Source of the DNA: Stentor coeruleus
Lineage: Eukaryota > Ciliophora > Heterotrichea > Heterotrichida > Stentoridae
DNA length: 52,377 nucleotides
NCBI GenBank assembly: GCA_001970955.1
Contig: MPUH01000468.1
Coordinates: 1 to 52,377 of the forward strand
Reading direction: 5' to 3'
Every line of letters starts with the position of its first letter. Position 1 is the first letter of the stretch. Both the position numbers and the translations under genes were made by a program. Positions 11,422 to 21,484 of the stretch are shown here, piece after piece. Under the pieces are notes generated by a model, which was not told the origin of the DNA, did no database searches, and worked only from the letters and a program-made list of their open reading frames with translations.

Positions 11422-14067
11422 ATGGGAAACTGCACGGCTGTAAAAGAAAAAAAGCACAAAGATATGCAAGGCAGTGCTGAGGTAACTTTTAACACAAAGG
11501 AAAGCAGACCTCAATCTAAAAGCGCTGCAAACAACGCAAGGCCTTCTTTCATCCGTAAAGAATCCATTCGCAAGAAACCAAAAAGAACAATTTCCACAAT
11601 GGACGATGAAGCTAATAACGCAGAAATCTTAGAAGTCCATAAAAAATCTCGTGATATCGACTTAATAAAAAAGTACCTTCGTTCTCATTTCTTATTCAAA
11701 TCTATACCAGAAGACGTTATAACTCAACTAACAGAAGACATGAAACTCTATAGAATTCCTGCAGGTAGTTTGATTTTTGAACAAGGTAAACTAGGAAAAC
11801 TATTCTTCCTAATCAAAAAAGGTAAAGTTGAAATCACAGTAGATGGGATAATAAGAGAACAATTAGAACATGGACGAGGATTTGGTGAAGTCGCATTACT
11901 TCAAGAAATGAAAAGAAACTCATCAGCAAAATGCATTGACAATGTAGAAATGTGGGGTTTGACTCGTGATGCATATAAAACAGCAGTGAGATCTCAAAAT
12001 ACAAAAAATTATGCTGAGCATAAAGTGTTTATAAGGAGTATTCCAATGTTTAGATTGTTGACTGAAAAAGAAGTTGACTCTTTGATTTTTGTATTAACAG
12101 TACATACATTTAATCAATATGAGGTTATTGTGAATGAAGGAGATCCTGGGGATTTGATGTATATAATAAAATCAGGAACTGTTGGTTGTTATATACAAAA
12201 AGAAGAAGTTAGGCAAATGACTACAGGAGAGTTTTTTGGTGAACAAGCATTACTTTATGATACAAAACGCACAGCTACGGTTATTGCTTTAGATACAGTT
12301 AATGTTCTTAGTTTAGGTCGTGAGGATATGATGAATGTACTTGGTGGGCATTTAGAAAATATTATATATAAAAACTCTCAAAGAATTGCTTTTGAGAAAT
12401 CGGAGGTTCTTAAAAATCTTTTGACAAACCAAATTGAACTGATAATTGGTCAGATGGAAATAAGAAAATATAACCCTGGTGATGTGGTTATAGAAAAAAG
12501 GACTCAAAAAGGGGAAAATTTGTGGGTTGTGCTTAATGGGACTTTAACTGGGGATAAAAAATATAAAGTTTTTAGCTGTATTGGAGATGAGAATATCGCT
12601 AAACCAACAAGCGATGCGTTTAAAGAAAATATTACAGCTAAAGATGAAGCTGTTGTTGGAGTTGTCCCTATTTTAAAACTCTTAGATTGTATAGGTGGGG
12701 AAATAAATACTGTTATTTCTAAAAACGGATTAATACAAATACTATCCAAAGTTCCTTTACTTAAACATTTACCAACAAGTAAAATCCAAAGTTTGCTGAC
12801 TTTATTTAAAACGAAAACTTTTCGTAAAGATGAAGTTATTTTCAAACAAAAAGAACCTGGGGATACATTTTATATTGTAAATGAAGGGAAAGTCAAAGTT
12901 ATGATTGATGGAAAAGAACTTAGGTCTATTGGTATTAATGATTTTTTTGGTGAAAGGGCAATACTAATGAATGAGCCAAGAACGGCAACTGTTATATCAT
13001 CAAGTGAAAATACAACATGTTGGGTTTTAAATAGAGAAGATTTTTTAAGAATGCTAGATGATGTTGTTAAACAAAACCTAGTCAAAAGAATGCAATTGCA
13101 AAATGATGCAATAAAATTAACAGATTTATCATTATTATGCTTAGTAGGTAAAGGGCAATTTGGTTCAGTTTTCTTATGTAAAGACAAAAAAGGTGTGGAA
13201 TATGCATTAAAAACTGTATCTAGAGGGACAATATCTCACTATGACCTTGCTGAGAATTTAATCCTTGAACGGAGAATCCTTTTACAATTAGACCATCCTA
13301 TGATAGTCAAACTAGTCAAAACTTTTAAAGACTCTCATCGAGTGTGTTTTTTAATGGAATATGTCAAAGGTCAAGATTTATTTGATGTACTTAGATGTAT
13401 AAACATACTCAAAGAATCAGATTCATTATTTTATAGTTCATGTCTTATTTTGATATTAGAATATTTACATTCTTTACAGGTTATTTATAGGGATTTAAAA
13501 CCTGAGAATGTTATGATTGATTATGATGGGTATCCGAAACTAGTTGATTTTGGTATTTCACGTATTGTTCAAGGAAGGACATATACGGTTATTGGAACAC
13601 CACATTATATGGCCCCTGAGGTTATTACAGGAAAAGGGTATAATATGCAAGTAGATTTCTGGAGTCTTGGGATTATTATTTATGAGTTTATTTATTGTAA
13701 TGTACCTTTTGCTGGTAGAGAGGATGACCCGTATTTGATATATGAGAAAATATTAGAGAGAAATTTAGTTTTCCCAGAAAAAGGAAGTATAACAACTGCT
13801 AATAATCTTATACAGCAATTGCTTAGTAATAATCCTTCAATGAGAGGAACTGCTGAATCAATTAAAGAACATAAATGGTTTAAAGGTGTACCTTGGGATA
13901 ATTTACTCAGTAAAATATTCAAACCTCCTTATATACCTAGTCCTAAACCACAGAAGAAAAATGAAATCAATACTAAAGATATTTTGAATTATCTTATTAG
14001 GTATGAGTCTCAGAATAACTTTAGACAAGAAAGTATGACTGAAGAAATGTGGAACTTTGATTTTTAA
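11422..14067 (+). CDS. PKG: cGMP-dependent protein kinase with four cyclic-nucleotide-binding domains
   Basis: 881 residues. The N-terminus MGNC suggests N-myristoylation and nearby palmitoylation, so membrane attachment. Four CNB domains follow. Phosphate-binding cassettes start FGEVALL (154), FGEQALL (272) and FGERAIL (509), each with the Arg at cassette position 12. Cassettes 2 and 4 have RTAT, whose Thr is typical of cGMP selectivity; cassette 1 has RNSS. The third domain (about 330-450) lacks a cassette and is degenerate. An AGC-type kinase domain (about 571-835) has GKGQFG (576-581), Lys597, YRDLKPEN (689-696) and DFG (709-711), so all catalytic residues are present. The same plan, including a degenerate third domain, is known from apicomplexan PKG. 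It probably phosphorylates targets in response to cGMP; regulation of motility or secretion is inferred from other alveolates. Confidence 0.92.
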   Translation: MGNCTAVKEKKHKDMQGSAEVTFNTKESRPQSKSAANNARPSFIRKESIRKKPKRTISTMDDEANNAEILEVHKKSRDIDLIKKYLRSHFLFKSIPEDVITQLTEDMKLYRIPAGSLIFEQGKLGKLFFLIKKGKVEITVDGIIREQLEHGRGFGEVALLQEMKRNSSAKCIDNVEMWGLTRDAYKTAVRSQNTKNYAEHKVFIRSIPMFRLLTEKEVDSLIFVLTVHTFNQYEVIVNEGDPGDLMYIIKSGTVGCYIQKEEVRQMTTGEFFGEQALLYDTKRTATVIALDTVNVLSLGREDMMNVLGGHLENIIYKNSQRIAFEKSEVLKNLLTNQIELIIGQMEIRKYNPGDVVIEKRTQKGENLWVVLNGTLTGDKKYKVFSCIGDENIAKPTSDAFKENITAKDEAVVGVVPILKLLDCIGGEINTVISKNGLIQILSKVPLLKHLPTSKIQSLLTLFKTKTFRKDEVIFKQKEPGDTFYIVNEGKVKVMIDGKELRSIGINDFFGERAILMNEPRTATVISSSENTTCWVLNREDFLRMLDDVVKQNLVKRMQLQNDAIKLTDLSLLCLVGKGQFGSVFLCKDKKGVEYALKTVSRGTISHYDLAENLILERRILLQLDHPMIVKLVKTFKDSHRVCFLMEYVKGQDLFDVLRCINILKESDSLFYSSCLILILEYLHSLQVIYRDLKPENVMIDYDGYPKLVDFGISRIVQGRTYTVIGTPHYMAPEVITGKGYNMQVDFWSLGIIIYEFIYCNVPFAGREDDPYLIYEKILERNLVFPEKGSITTANNLIQQLLSNNPSMRGTAESIKEHKWFKGVPWDNLLSKIFKPPYIPSPKPQKKNEINTKDILNYLIRYESQNNFRQESMTEEMWNFDF

Positions 14068-14211
14068 TAGGCGTATTTGTCGATAATTAGCTAAGATTAC
14101 GTCTTTAAATAAAATTCACAATATCCTAGTAAAAAAAAAACATCTAGTTATTATAAAACAAATTCAAATGCTGAAAAGTTTATCATAAAAATTGTATGTT
14201 TTATATAATAA

Positions 14212-17200
14212 ATGTCTTTGATAGAAGTTGAGGATTACAAAGAATGCAAACTTCGAGACCTGAAAAGGTCTTTCATTCAAAACACCTTATCTCCAAACGA
14301 CAATATCAGGATGACTCCAAGGAAAGGTGAAGAAATTCTAGTCAAATACCATATGCAAAAAATTGCTGTTGTAATCGATCTAACCCCATCAATGTATTCC
14401 TATCACTCTGGTCTTAAAAACGTTATCTACAACCAAGTTTCCCCAACAATAAGCCAACTAATAAAATCCTTTTATTCTCAAGACGTAAACATTGAGCTTT
14501 CAATAATGTGCACAAGAATGGGAAGTCAATCATTACATGTGCTTGTCCAATCATATCAAATAACTTCAGAAGATGATTTCCATGATCTTTTATACTCAGT
14601 AAAATACGATATGCGAAGTCTTCATAAAAGTATCAAATTAAATAAAGAAGATTCTCGAAGCGTAAAATTTAGTGCAGTTCTCAAATGGAGTTTATTTACT
14701 TTAGGAATGATGGATCAAAACAGATTACCAATGGTGATTTTAATAACAACAACAGTTGATAATTATGTGAGTTCAGCTATTTATGATGGTTTAGTTATGC
14801 AATATTGTTCTAATGAAGTTGCTTTTAATGTTATTAGTGTTTGTAGCCCTGGGGAATTAAGATTTGGGTTAACTTCAGACCATTTATCGTTAAGAGATGC
14901 AGCTAAGGTCACAGGAGGACATTTTATTAAAGCTCAGAATTTAAGAAAACATGTGAATGAGTTGTTTTATCGAAGATTATTCAAAAAAAAAGAATATTTT
15001 GAAAAAATGCTTATTGAAGAATATTTATGTGATTTAACTGCTAATGATATACTGAATTGCCGATTAAGAGAAGGGTTTAATATTTGGGATAAATCTGAAG
15101 ATATGGTTTTAGGACTTAACTGTGGGAATAATACTAAAATCGAATACTCATTTAGCCCTTATGAAAAAGCCCAAAAAGTTAAAATTTCACTGATTTCTCA
15201 TTGTGATATATACAGCAAAGTTATAGAAAAACGTAAGACTACTGTTGTAAACATAAAAGACTCAGAGCCAGCATTTCATGAAAGAATTACTTGGATTATT
15301 GAGAATCTAAGAGAAACTGAGAAATTTTGTTTGTATGTGACAAGGATTATAGGAAAAAAAGAACCTAAAATCGAAAAACTCCTTAATAAAAATATTAACA
15401 TCTGGCATAGGTGGATGGATGTAGACAGAATCGATATTGTCACTTCAAAATCAAATATCGAATTTTATCTAATCCAAGGGAGAAAAAGGCTTAATGACAG
15501 TCTTAAGAAATTCTCACCAAATTATGAAAATGACGCGTTTTTTGAAATCTGGGGAAACTCTTTAATGTTAGGGAAACTTATATGGGAAGGGGTTAATAAA
15601 GCTGTTCTTTTTGTAGGGTTTTTCGGTAAAAGACTTCCTCAAAAATTTACTGAACTTTATGAATCACTTAAAAAAGCTCCAGGAATTGAAGTTTACAATA
15701 AATCCTTAGGTCGAATGCTTGTAGAAAATATTTCAACAAATAAAACTTATAATATAGTCCCAATTCAAAGCGCCCAAACATATAAACCTCATGTTGAAGC
15801 TTTAAAAGCATATATTCTTCGTAAACCTATTTCCTATCATATGCTTTGTAAAAACTGGTGTCAAACCCTTATGACAACAATTTATGAATCCAAAGTTAAA
15901 AAAGGTTTTCTTTTCCTTGGGAATTGTGCAGATAATAAACTTCTTTTATATAAACCTTATGATATAAAAGAAAGCTTAGAAAGCAAATTGTATTTTTTTC
16001 AATATCTTATATATGTTGTTGATAATGAAGTAAAATCTGAATTTTATATAGACCCAGAGTTGATAAATAAAGAAACTGTATGGGAAGAGTTTTATAAAAG
16101 ATGTGAAGGTAATGATGAAATTGTTTACAAATCATTTTTCGCTTTAGAGTTTTTGATTTATAAATGTATTGCTAGAAAACTTAATGAAGAAGATAAAAAA
16201 ACAGATGGACGTATAGTAAAATTAACAACAAGTGATGATGTTTTCTGTTATATAGACTCAAGAGATACATCAACAAGTTATAAAAAACTTAAAAGCCAAT
16301 TCAGAAAAGAGTTAGTTAAAGTTTTATACCATTACACTTGTCTTCCAAATGAAACTCCAAGTATAACATTACTTCTTAAACAAAGTACAGTTTATTCTTT
16401 TGAAATGGAAACTTTTAGTATCCCTCAATTTAACAATTCTCAAACTTTGGTTTATAATAAATTTTATCAGAATCTTATAATAGCATATTCAGAAATCTCA
16501 GATTACTCAACAACTGAAAACAATTTACAATTATATGTCCGATATTTATCTCAAGATTCTGTACTTATATGGACTTTAAGTACTTTAGAAGAAGTCCTTA
16601 TAACAGTTAATTTATTATCATCTATACCTTTAAATTTTTATGAATGTTCTTTAGGAAAACTTGACCCTACAAGTACAGCACCTGTAAGAGGGAAATTAGA
16701 AGCGAATACTTCAGAAAAAATTATAAAAAATATAAACCTTGTAAAAAAAATATACAAAAGTGCATTTGATTATACGTATTGTCAAGTTTTTGATGAAATC
16801 GGATGTAATCTTCAATGTCTTTATGTTGTTGTCAATAGTTGCAATGTTGAAAGTAGAAATGTTGATGCTAGTGGACTTTATCATTTAATATATAAAGAAT
16901 GGGATGATGTAAGTGATCTTGTTAGCAAATTGTGCTTAAGAAGTATTCAGCTTGAAGATGAGTCGTTTAGAGAAATGGATGAAACTTTCGATACTGAGCT
17001 CAGGAAAAATTTTACCCAGATTGATAAAAGTAATTTTTATATAATAAACAAAAAAAGTGAAGGAATATTTTTACAATACAGCACCAAATCACAAAAAATA
17101 AGCCATTGTCTTACAAGCCAAAATATCAATTTTACTTTATATCAATACTCGAAATCTGGGTTTTTTTCTAAAGAAGTGCATATGCTTAAGAAAAAAACTG

Positions 17201-20200
17201 TAGTCGAAAACAACAAAATTTTAAAGCAAATCTGTGACGCAACAACAAGTTTGATATCCAAACAAATCCTTTGCCTTTTAACCAAAACTCGTCCAATAAC
17301 TGAGAAAATACTTGAAGAAGTTAAAGCGAACATTGAAAAAATCCCAGAAAAATACGAAAGTGTTTATGCGTTTGATTTGATAACCCCAAATCAAGATTTT
17401 TCTGATCTTATACATTATGAACTAGGAAAAAACAGAGTCCTTTATACAAAATGCGTTAATGGGGTTTATTTCCTTGTTGGTTCAGGTAATGAAAAGAATT
17501 TTTTTATCGCCAGGGATTATGAGCAAGAATGGTGTTCTCTTTCTGATGAGGCGGTTGTTGATGATTTCGATATAGATTTTTGGGTGCTACTAAAAGTGAT
17601 TCAGAAAAATTCTATAAAATTCACGTATTTCTTACCGAAAAACCTTGAATTTGGTGATATGATTGAAAGTACAGAAAAACTTAACCCTAGCATTGTTAGA
17701 AGGGATTTATTGAATAGTTTGAAAAAAATTGAGATTAGGGTCAATCAAAGAATATTACTGAAAAATCTTTTAGAAACTGGGAGAATATCTAGCATGTTAT
17801 TACAAGCAGAGTCTGATATTCCAAACCTGGAAAACAACACAAAAACAGCACAAGAACGGATTTGGCTTAAGAAAAATGACAACTCACGTCGTAAGCCAAG
17901 TTTAAAACCCCAAGGTTCATACAAATTACAAAGACAACATACAAAAGATTTCCCAGTCAGTGACAGGCTTATTAAAATGGATGCACTAGGTGCTCTATCA
18001 GCTAGATTTTCTAATCCACCTTTTAGTATTGACAATATTGAAGATACATATATGCTTGTGCAAAATCAAGAAGTTTGGTTATTTAAATTCTTAGAAACTA
18101 ATGGTGTTGTTACTGCAGCATATCCTGGAAACTCTAAAGAAAGTAAAGATAAAAGTTTTGTTGATGTTAAATACATAAGACTTTTAGTATTTGGTATTGA
18201 TGCTCCTCCTGATGACACAATACAAAAACTTGAAAAAAATGTTGAAGAACTTTTACATCAAGCTTCATTAGCAAGATTAGCTGATTCACTTATAAAAAAT
18301 CAAAAGAAAAACTTAACTTCTAATGATTATCAGTTTATTATAGGAAACCCAAGACCTGAAATAATTGTATATCCAATACCTTCGATAATAAAAGAGTATA
18401 AAACTTTGATTTCGATAACAAAACAGAATTTACTGAGGTTTTTATCACCTTTTAAGATTATGGATTCAGTGGTTTTGATATATAATTATTTGAATATTAT
18501 CGATACTAATGTTGCGAAAATGAGTAAAACATTGCTTTATAAACATCATCATCATGATACAGCAACTTATTTAGGGAATACTTTTGGTAAAGCATTAGCG
18601 CTGATAAGTATCGATGTAGTTTTTTTCGATGGGGAAAATCTTAGTGAAAACCAAGAAGTTGATGACTTAGACGATTGGGAGTTTTCTAAAAATCAGATCC
18701 AATCAGAGATTTTAATGCTTAAAAGCTATAGAGGAATGTCAACACCATCATATGCAGGACATTATCTTGAAGTAAAAATTTATAAAAACGGGAGTTTGCA
18801 TTGGTCTATTTTCCAAGAACAATTAGACTCTTGTATTGGCCAAAGCAACTTTGAATATATTCTTGAACAAGTTCTTACAAACACTTCTATACCTAATATT
18901 CAAGATAGATTTCTATATATTTCTGATTGTTCCTCAGCAGCTATGTCAAATTTAGCTCAACCTGGTGGGCATAATGAAATTAATCATTATGTAACTTGGG
19001 ATAATCTATTTTTATTTTTCTCACAAATCATTAGTATAATCGAAGAACAACTTGATTATAAAATACAATTCAGATATGGAGTTGGTATAAATAAAAAAAT
19101 CATATCATCAAAAAGCATAAAAGATATAGAAGATATATGGAACACAGTAAAAACTGAAGAAAATATTGGTGTAGATTTGGTTTTTAGTGCTATGGCTGAC
19201 CCAGAAGCTTTGTCTGAGTTACAAAATGATGAGTTGAAATTTTATTTATCTGAAGAAATGGGTGAAGTGTATATAAAAAGGTCAGTTTTTGTTTATATTG
19301 AAATTACAAGCAAGACGATTAGGGTTTTTACTTATAATCTTCATAAAAGCATATTGAGGAAAATACAAAATGCTGTTGGATCTCATGTTATGTGGGCACG
19401 TGAAAGGTTTTGTCTACTTAATCAATGTTTGATGGTAAAACTTGGCCTTTATCATCATGATTTTACTATAGAAACTAAGAAAAAACTTGTACAAGAAAAC
19501 TCATTAGGATTGATGCTCCCTCAAGCTTGCTGCCTTCTTGAACTTAATGAACAGAAAAAAACACATCTTAAAGAGTCGTTAATAAACCCTTATGAGACAC
19601 AACATTCTGATAATAATGGAGAAGAAACAGTTCAGACTTTAAAACTTAAAGGATTTTATCCTTTGTTGAGATATGGAATGTGTAAATTTACTGATAGTGA
19701 TGCAGTAAAAAGACATGGGCTGTATATGTCAGCTTTTCTTGATAGGAAAAACGACCATGCAAATGAGTATGAAATGTGCGCACATGCTTATATGAAATGG
19801 GCGTTTAAAAAAAACCCATCAATCGACCGAGTGATATCTAAAATTTCTAAAAACGTAAACGTCCGTGATGAAATCCATCTAGTTAAAGGGGTCTTACGAT
19901 CCAGTCATTTATTCTTTAAAGAAAACGCTAAATATCACATCCACCATACCGGGAATAGTAAATCAACAAAAGTCCAATTAATGTTATGTGAAGTACTTCG
20001 GATGTTTACTGATCGTATAGCCAAACTAACAAAATTCGATAACCCAATCCAAAGCGAATTAAAAAATTATCGTAAAAACTCACTTGAAGACTTAGATGGT
20101 TCAGTGAAATTCGTCAAAACTTACTATAGTTCAGGAGCTTTAAACAATGATATTAAAGTTGAAATCATGCAGAGTTACTTGAAAAAAACATATGATCAAG

Positions 20201-21294
20201 CTTTAATTGTTATAGAAATCTGTTATGAAAGTGAAATAAACATGATTTCTACAAGTGGTTATTGTATAGAAAATTTCTTTAAATGTTTTCCTATGTATAG
20301 ATGGGAGGATTTTAAATGTAGTCAAGTATTAGTAAAAGAGTTATCTAGATTGAAACAATCTGTAGATTCTGTGACTAGTCTTTATGATATACAAGTTAGA
20401 TGTATATGCAGTTTTTTAAACAGTGCTAGAGATTATCCAGCTATAAATATAGTCAAAACTGTTGAGTCCATAAGCGCAGACTTCCAAAAACCTCCTCGTC
20501 GTTGTACAAATGCCCTTTACAGTTTTAGTTTTTTCATCAATTTCGGTATTAACAGCAACATCCAAATCCAAGAACTTTTTGTGTTTTTCCTTATGAACTG
20601 TAAAGAATTTGGGTATTTTTCTCAATATGGGAATACAAAATCACAATGCGCTTATAAGAAAATGGTTGAACTTGGTGAAGAATCAAATAAAAACAAAATC
20701 GCTGTCAAATGGTGTGTTTTTACTCAAGAACCACATAAACAAAACATCTCTGGTGAAATGCCCATACATTGTTATATACTCAAACAAGATGAAATGAGAA
20801 AATTCCGTCATGAAAGTATTAAATCAATAAAACAAGCTGCTGAACAAGATTTCACTAAAGCTATTATGGAATGTAGAGAATATTTTAGAAGAGATCAGCT
20901 TTGGAATAAGATTAGGGAAAATAATTCAAGTTTTACAATTGATGATTTGAAATTATTACTTGAAGCATCAAAAGTTGTGAGTATGCATGATATTGACCAT
21001 AGGATAAAATATTTGACGTCATTTAAGAATGTTTTTACGTTTAATTGTCTTAGTTATTTGACTGAAGTGTATGCAAAGGAGAATAAGATTTTTGAAGTTG
21101 GTGATAAAGTTCATTTGGTTGTGATTTTTTCACAGAAGAATTTAGCTTATTTGATACTTAATCGTGAGGAACAAAGCTTGCAGATGTTTTCGGTGTCAAG
21201 GTCAATTGGTAGTAGTGTGAAAGAGGAAGATGATCATATTACAGATATGATTAATAAAATCATTCAGTGGCTTTGGGTTAGAGTTTGCTGCTGA
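14212..21294 (+). CDS. giant protein with N-terminal vWA-like segment, SZT2-like (putative KICSTOR subunit)
   Basis: A single uninterrupted frame of 2360 residues. Near the N-terminus KIAVVIDLTPSM (50-61) has a MIDAS-like DxTxS and is followed by alternating strands and helices up to about residue 255, resembling the start of SZT2, the scaffold of the KICSTOR complex that recruits GATOR1 to lysosomes in amino-acid control of TORC1. Near residue 1730 WARERFCLLNQCLMVKLGLYHH also recalls the C-terminal part of SZT2. No transmembrane segment is obvious. SZT2 in animals is about 1000 residues longer. The identification is from remembered sequence style, not alignment; another vWA-bearing scaffold is possible. 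It lies 144 bp downstream of the PKG on the same strand. It ends TGA TAA and all its Trp codons are TGG. Confidence 0.5.
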   Translation: MSLIEVEDYKECKLRDLKRSFIQNTLSPNDNIRMTPRKGEEILVKYHMQKIAVVIDLTPSMYSYHSGLKNVIYNQVSPTISQLIKSFYSQDVNIELSIMCTRMGSQSLHVLVQSYQITSEDDFHDLLYSVKYDMRSLHKSIKLNKEDSRSVKFSAVLKWSLFTLGMMDQNRLPMVILITTTVDNYVSSAIYDGLVMQYCSNEVAFNVISVCSPGELRFGLTSDHLSLRDAAKVTGGHFIKAQNLRKHVNELFYRRLFKKKEYFEKMLIEEYLCDLTANDILNCRLREGFNIWDKSEDMVLGLNCGNNTKIEYSFSPYEKAQKVKISLISHCDIYSKVIEKRKTTVVNIKDSEPAFHERITWIIENLRETEKFCLYVTRIIGKKEPKIEKLLNKNINIWHRWMDVDRIDIVTSKSNIEFYLIQGRKRLNDSLKKFSPNYENDAFFEIWGNSLMLGKLIWEGVNKAVLFVGFFGKRLPQKFTELYESLKKAPGIEVYNKSLGRMLVENISTNKTYNIVPIQSAQTYKPHVEALKAYILRKPISYHMLCKNWCQTLMTTIYESKVKKGFLFLGNCADNKLLLYKPYDIKESLESKLYFFQYLIYVVDNEVKSEFYIDPELINKETVWEEFYKRCEGNDEIVYKSFFALEFLIYKCIARKLNEEDKKTDGRIVKLTTSDDVFCYIDSRDTSTSYKKLKSQFRKELVKVLYHYTCLPNETPSITLLLKQSTVYSFEMETFSIPQFNNSQTLVYNKFYQNLIIAYSEISDYSTTENNLQLYVRYLSQDSVLIWTLSTLEEVLITVNLLSSIPLNFYECSLGKLDPTSTAPVRGKLEANTSEKIIKNINLVKKIYKSAFDYTYCQVFDEIGCNLQCLYVVVNSCNVESRNVDASGLYHLIYKEWDDVSDLVSKLCLRSIQLEDESFREMDETFDTELRKNFTQIDKSNFYIINKKSEGIFLQYSTKSQKISHCLTSQNINFTLYQYSKSGFFSKEVHMLKKKTVVENNKILKQICDATTSLISKQILCLLTKTRPITEKILEEVKANIEKIPEKYESVYAFDLITPNQDFSDLIHYELGKNRVLYTKCVNGVYFLVGSGNEKNFFIARDYEQEWCSLSDEAVVDDFDIDFWVLLKVIQKNSIKFTYFLPKNLEFGDMIESTEKLNPSIVRRDLLNSLKKIEIRVNQRILLKNLLETGRISSMLLQAESDIPNLENNTKTAQERIWLKKNDNSRRKPSLKPQGSYKLQRQHTKDFPVSDRLIKMDALGALSARFSNPPFSIDNIEDTYMLVQNQEVWLFKFLETNGVVTAAYPGNSKESKDKSFVDVKYIRLLVFGIDAPPDDTIQKLEKNVEELLHQASLARLADSLIKNQKKNLTSNDYQFIIGNPRPEIIVYPIPSIIKEYKTLISITKQNLLRFLSPFKIMDSVVLIYNYLNIIDTNVAKMSKTLLYKHHHHDTATYLGNTFGKALALISIDVVFFDGENLSENQEVDDLDDWEFSKNQIQSEILMLKSYRGMSTPSYAGHYLEVKIYKNGSLHWSIFQEQLDSCIGQSNFEYILEQVLTNTSIPNIQDRFLYISDCSSAAMSNLAQPGGHNEINHYVTWDNLFLFFSQIISIIEEQLDYKIQFRYGVGINKKIISSKSIKDIEDIWNTVKTEENIGVDLVFSAMADPEALSELQNDELKFYLSEEMGEVYIKRSVFVYIEITSKTIRVFTYNLHKSILRKIQNAVGSHVMWARERFCLLNQCLMVKLGLYHHDFTIETKKKLVQENSLGLMLPQACCLLELNEQKKTHLKESLINPYETQHSDNNGEETVQTLKLKGFYPLLRYGMCKFTDSDAVKRHGLYMSAFLDRKNDHANEYEMCAHAYMKWAFKKNPSIDRVISKISKNVNVRDEIHLVKGVLRSSHLFFKENAKYHIHHTGNSKSTKVQLMLCEVLRMFTDRIAKLTKFDNPIQSELKNYRKNSLEDLDGSVKFVKTYYSSGALNNDIKVEIMQSYLKKTYDQALIVIEICYESEINMISTSGYCIENFFKCFPMYRWEDFKCSQVLVKELSRLKQSVDSVTSLYDIQVRCICSFLNSARDYPAINIVKTVESISADFQKPPRRCTNALYSFSFFINFGINSNIQIQELFVFFLMNCKEFGYFSQYGNTKSQCAYKKMVELGEESNKNKIAVKWCVFTQEPHKQNISGEMPIHCYILKQDEMRKFRHESIKSIKQAAEQDFTKAIMECREYFRRDQLWNKIRENNSSFTIDDLKLLLEASKVVSMHDIDHRIKYLTSFKNVFTFNCLSYLTEVYAKENKIFEVGDKVHLVVIFSQKNLAYLILNREEQSLQMFSVSRSIGSSVKEEDDHITDMINKIIQWLWVRVCC

Positions 21295-21484
21295 TAAGGT
21301 TTAATAGAATATTAAAATCGGCCTAATATGAATCTTTGCAATTTTATTGTTTTAAGTTCTCTTTATATATTGTGTGTTGTTTATATATATCTTAAAGGAA
21401 ACATCGTAATTTAAGTATTTTTCTCAATCAAAGAGTAAAACCCATAAAGTCCTCTCTAATGAAAATTTAAAATAAATAGTAAGA

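Noticed and set aside
12504-13187. Antisense frames of about 105-113 codons inside the PKG gene
   Set aside because: They overlap strongly supported kinase and CNB coding sequence and have no domain of their own.
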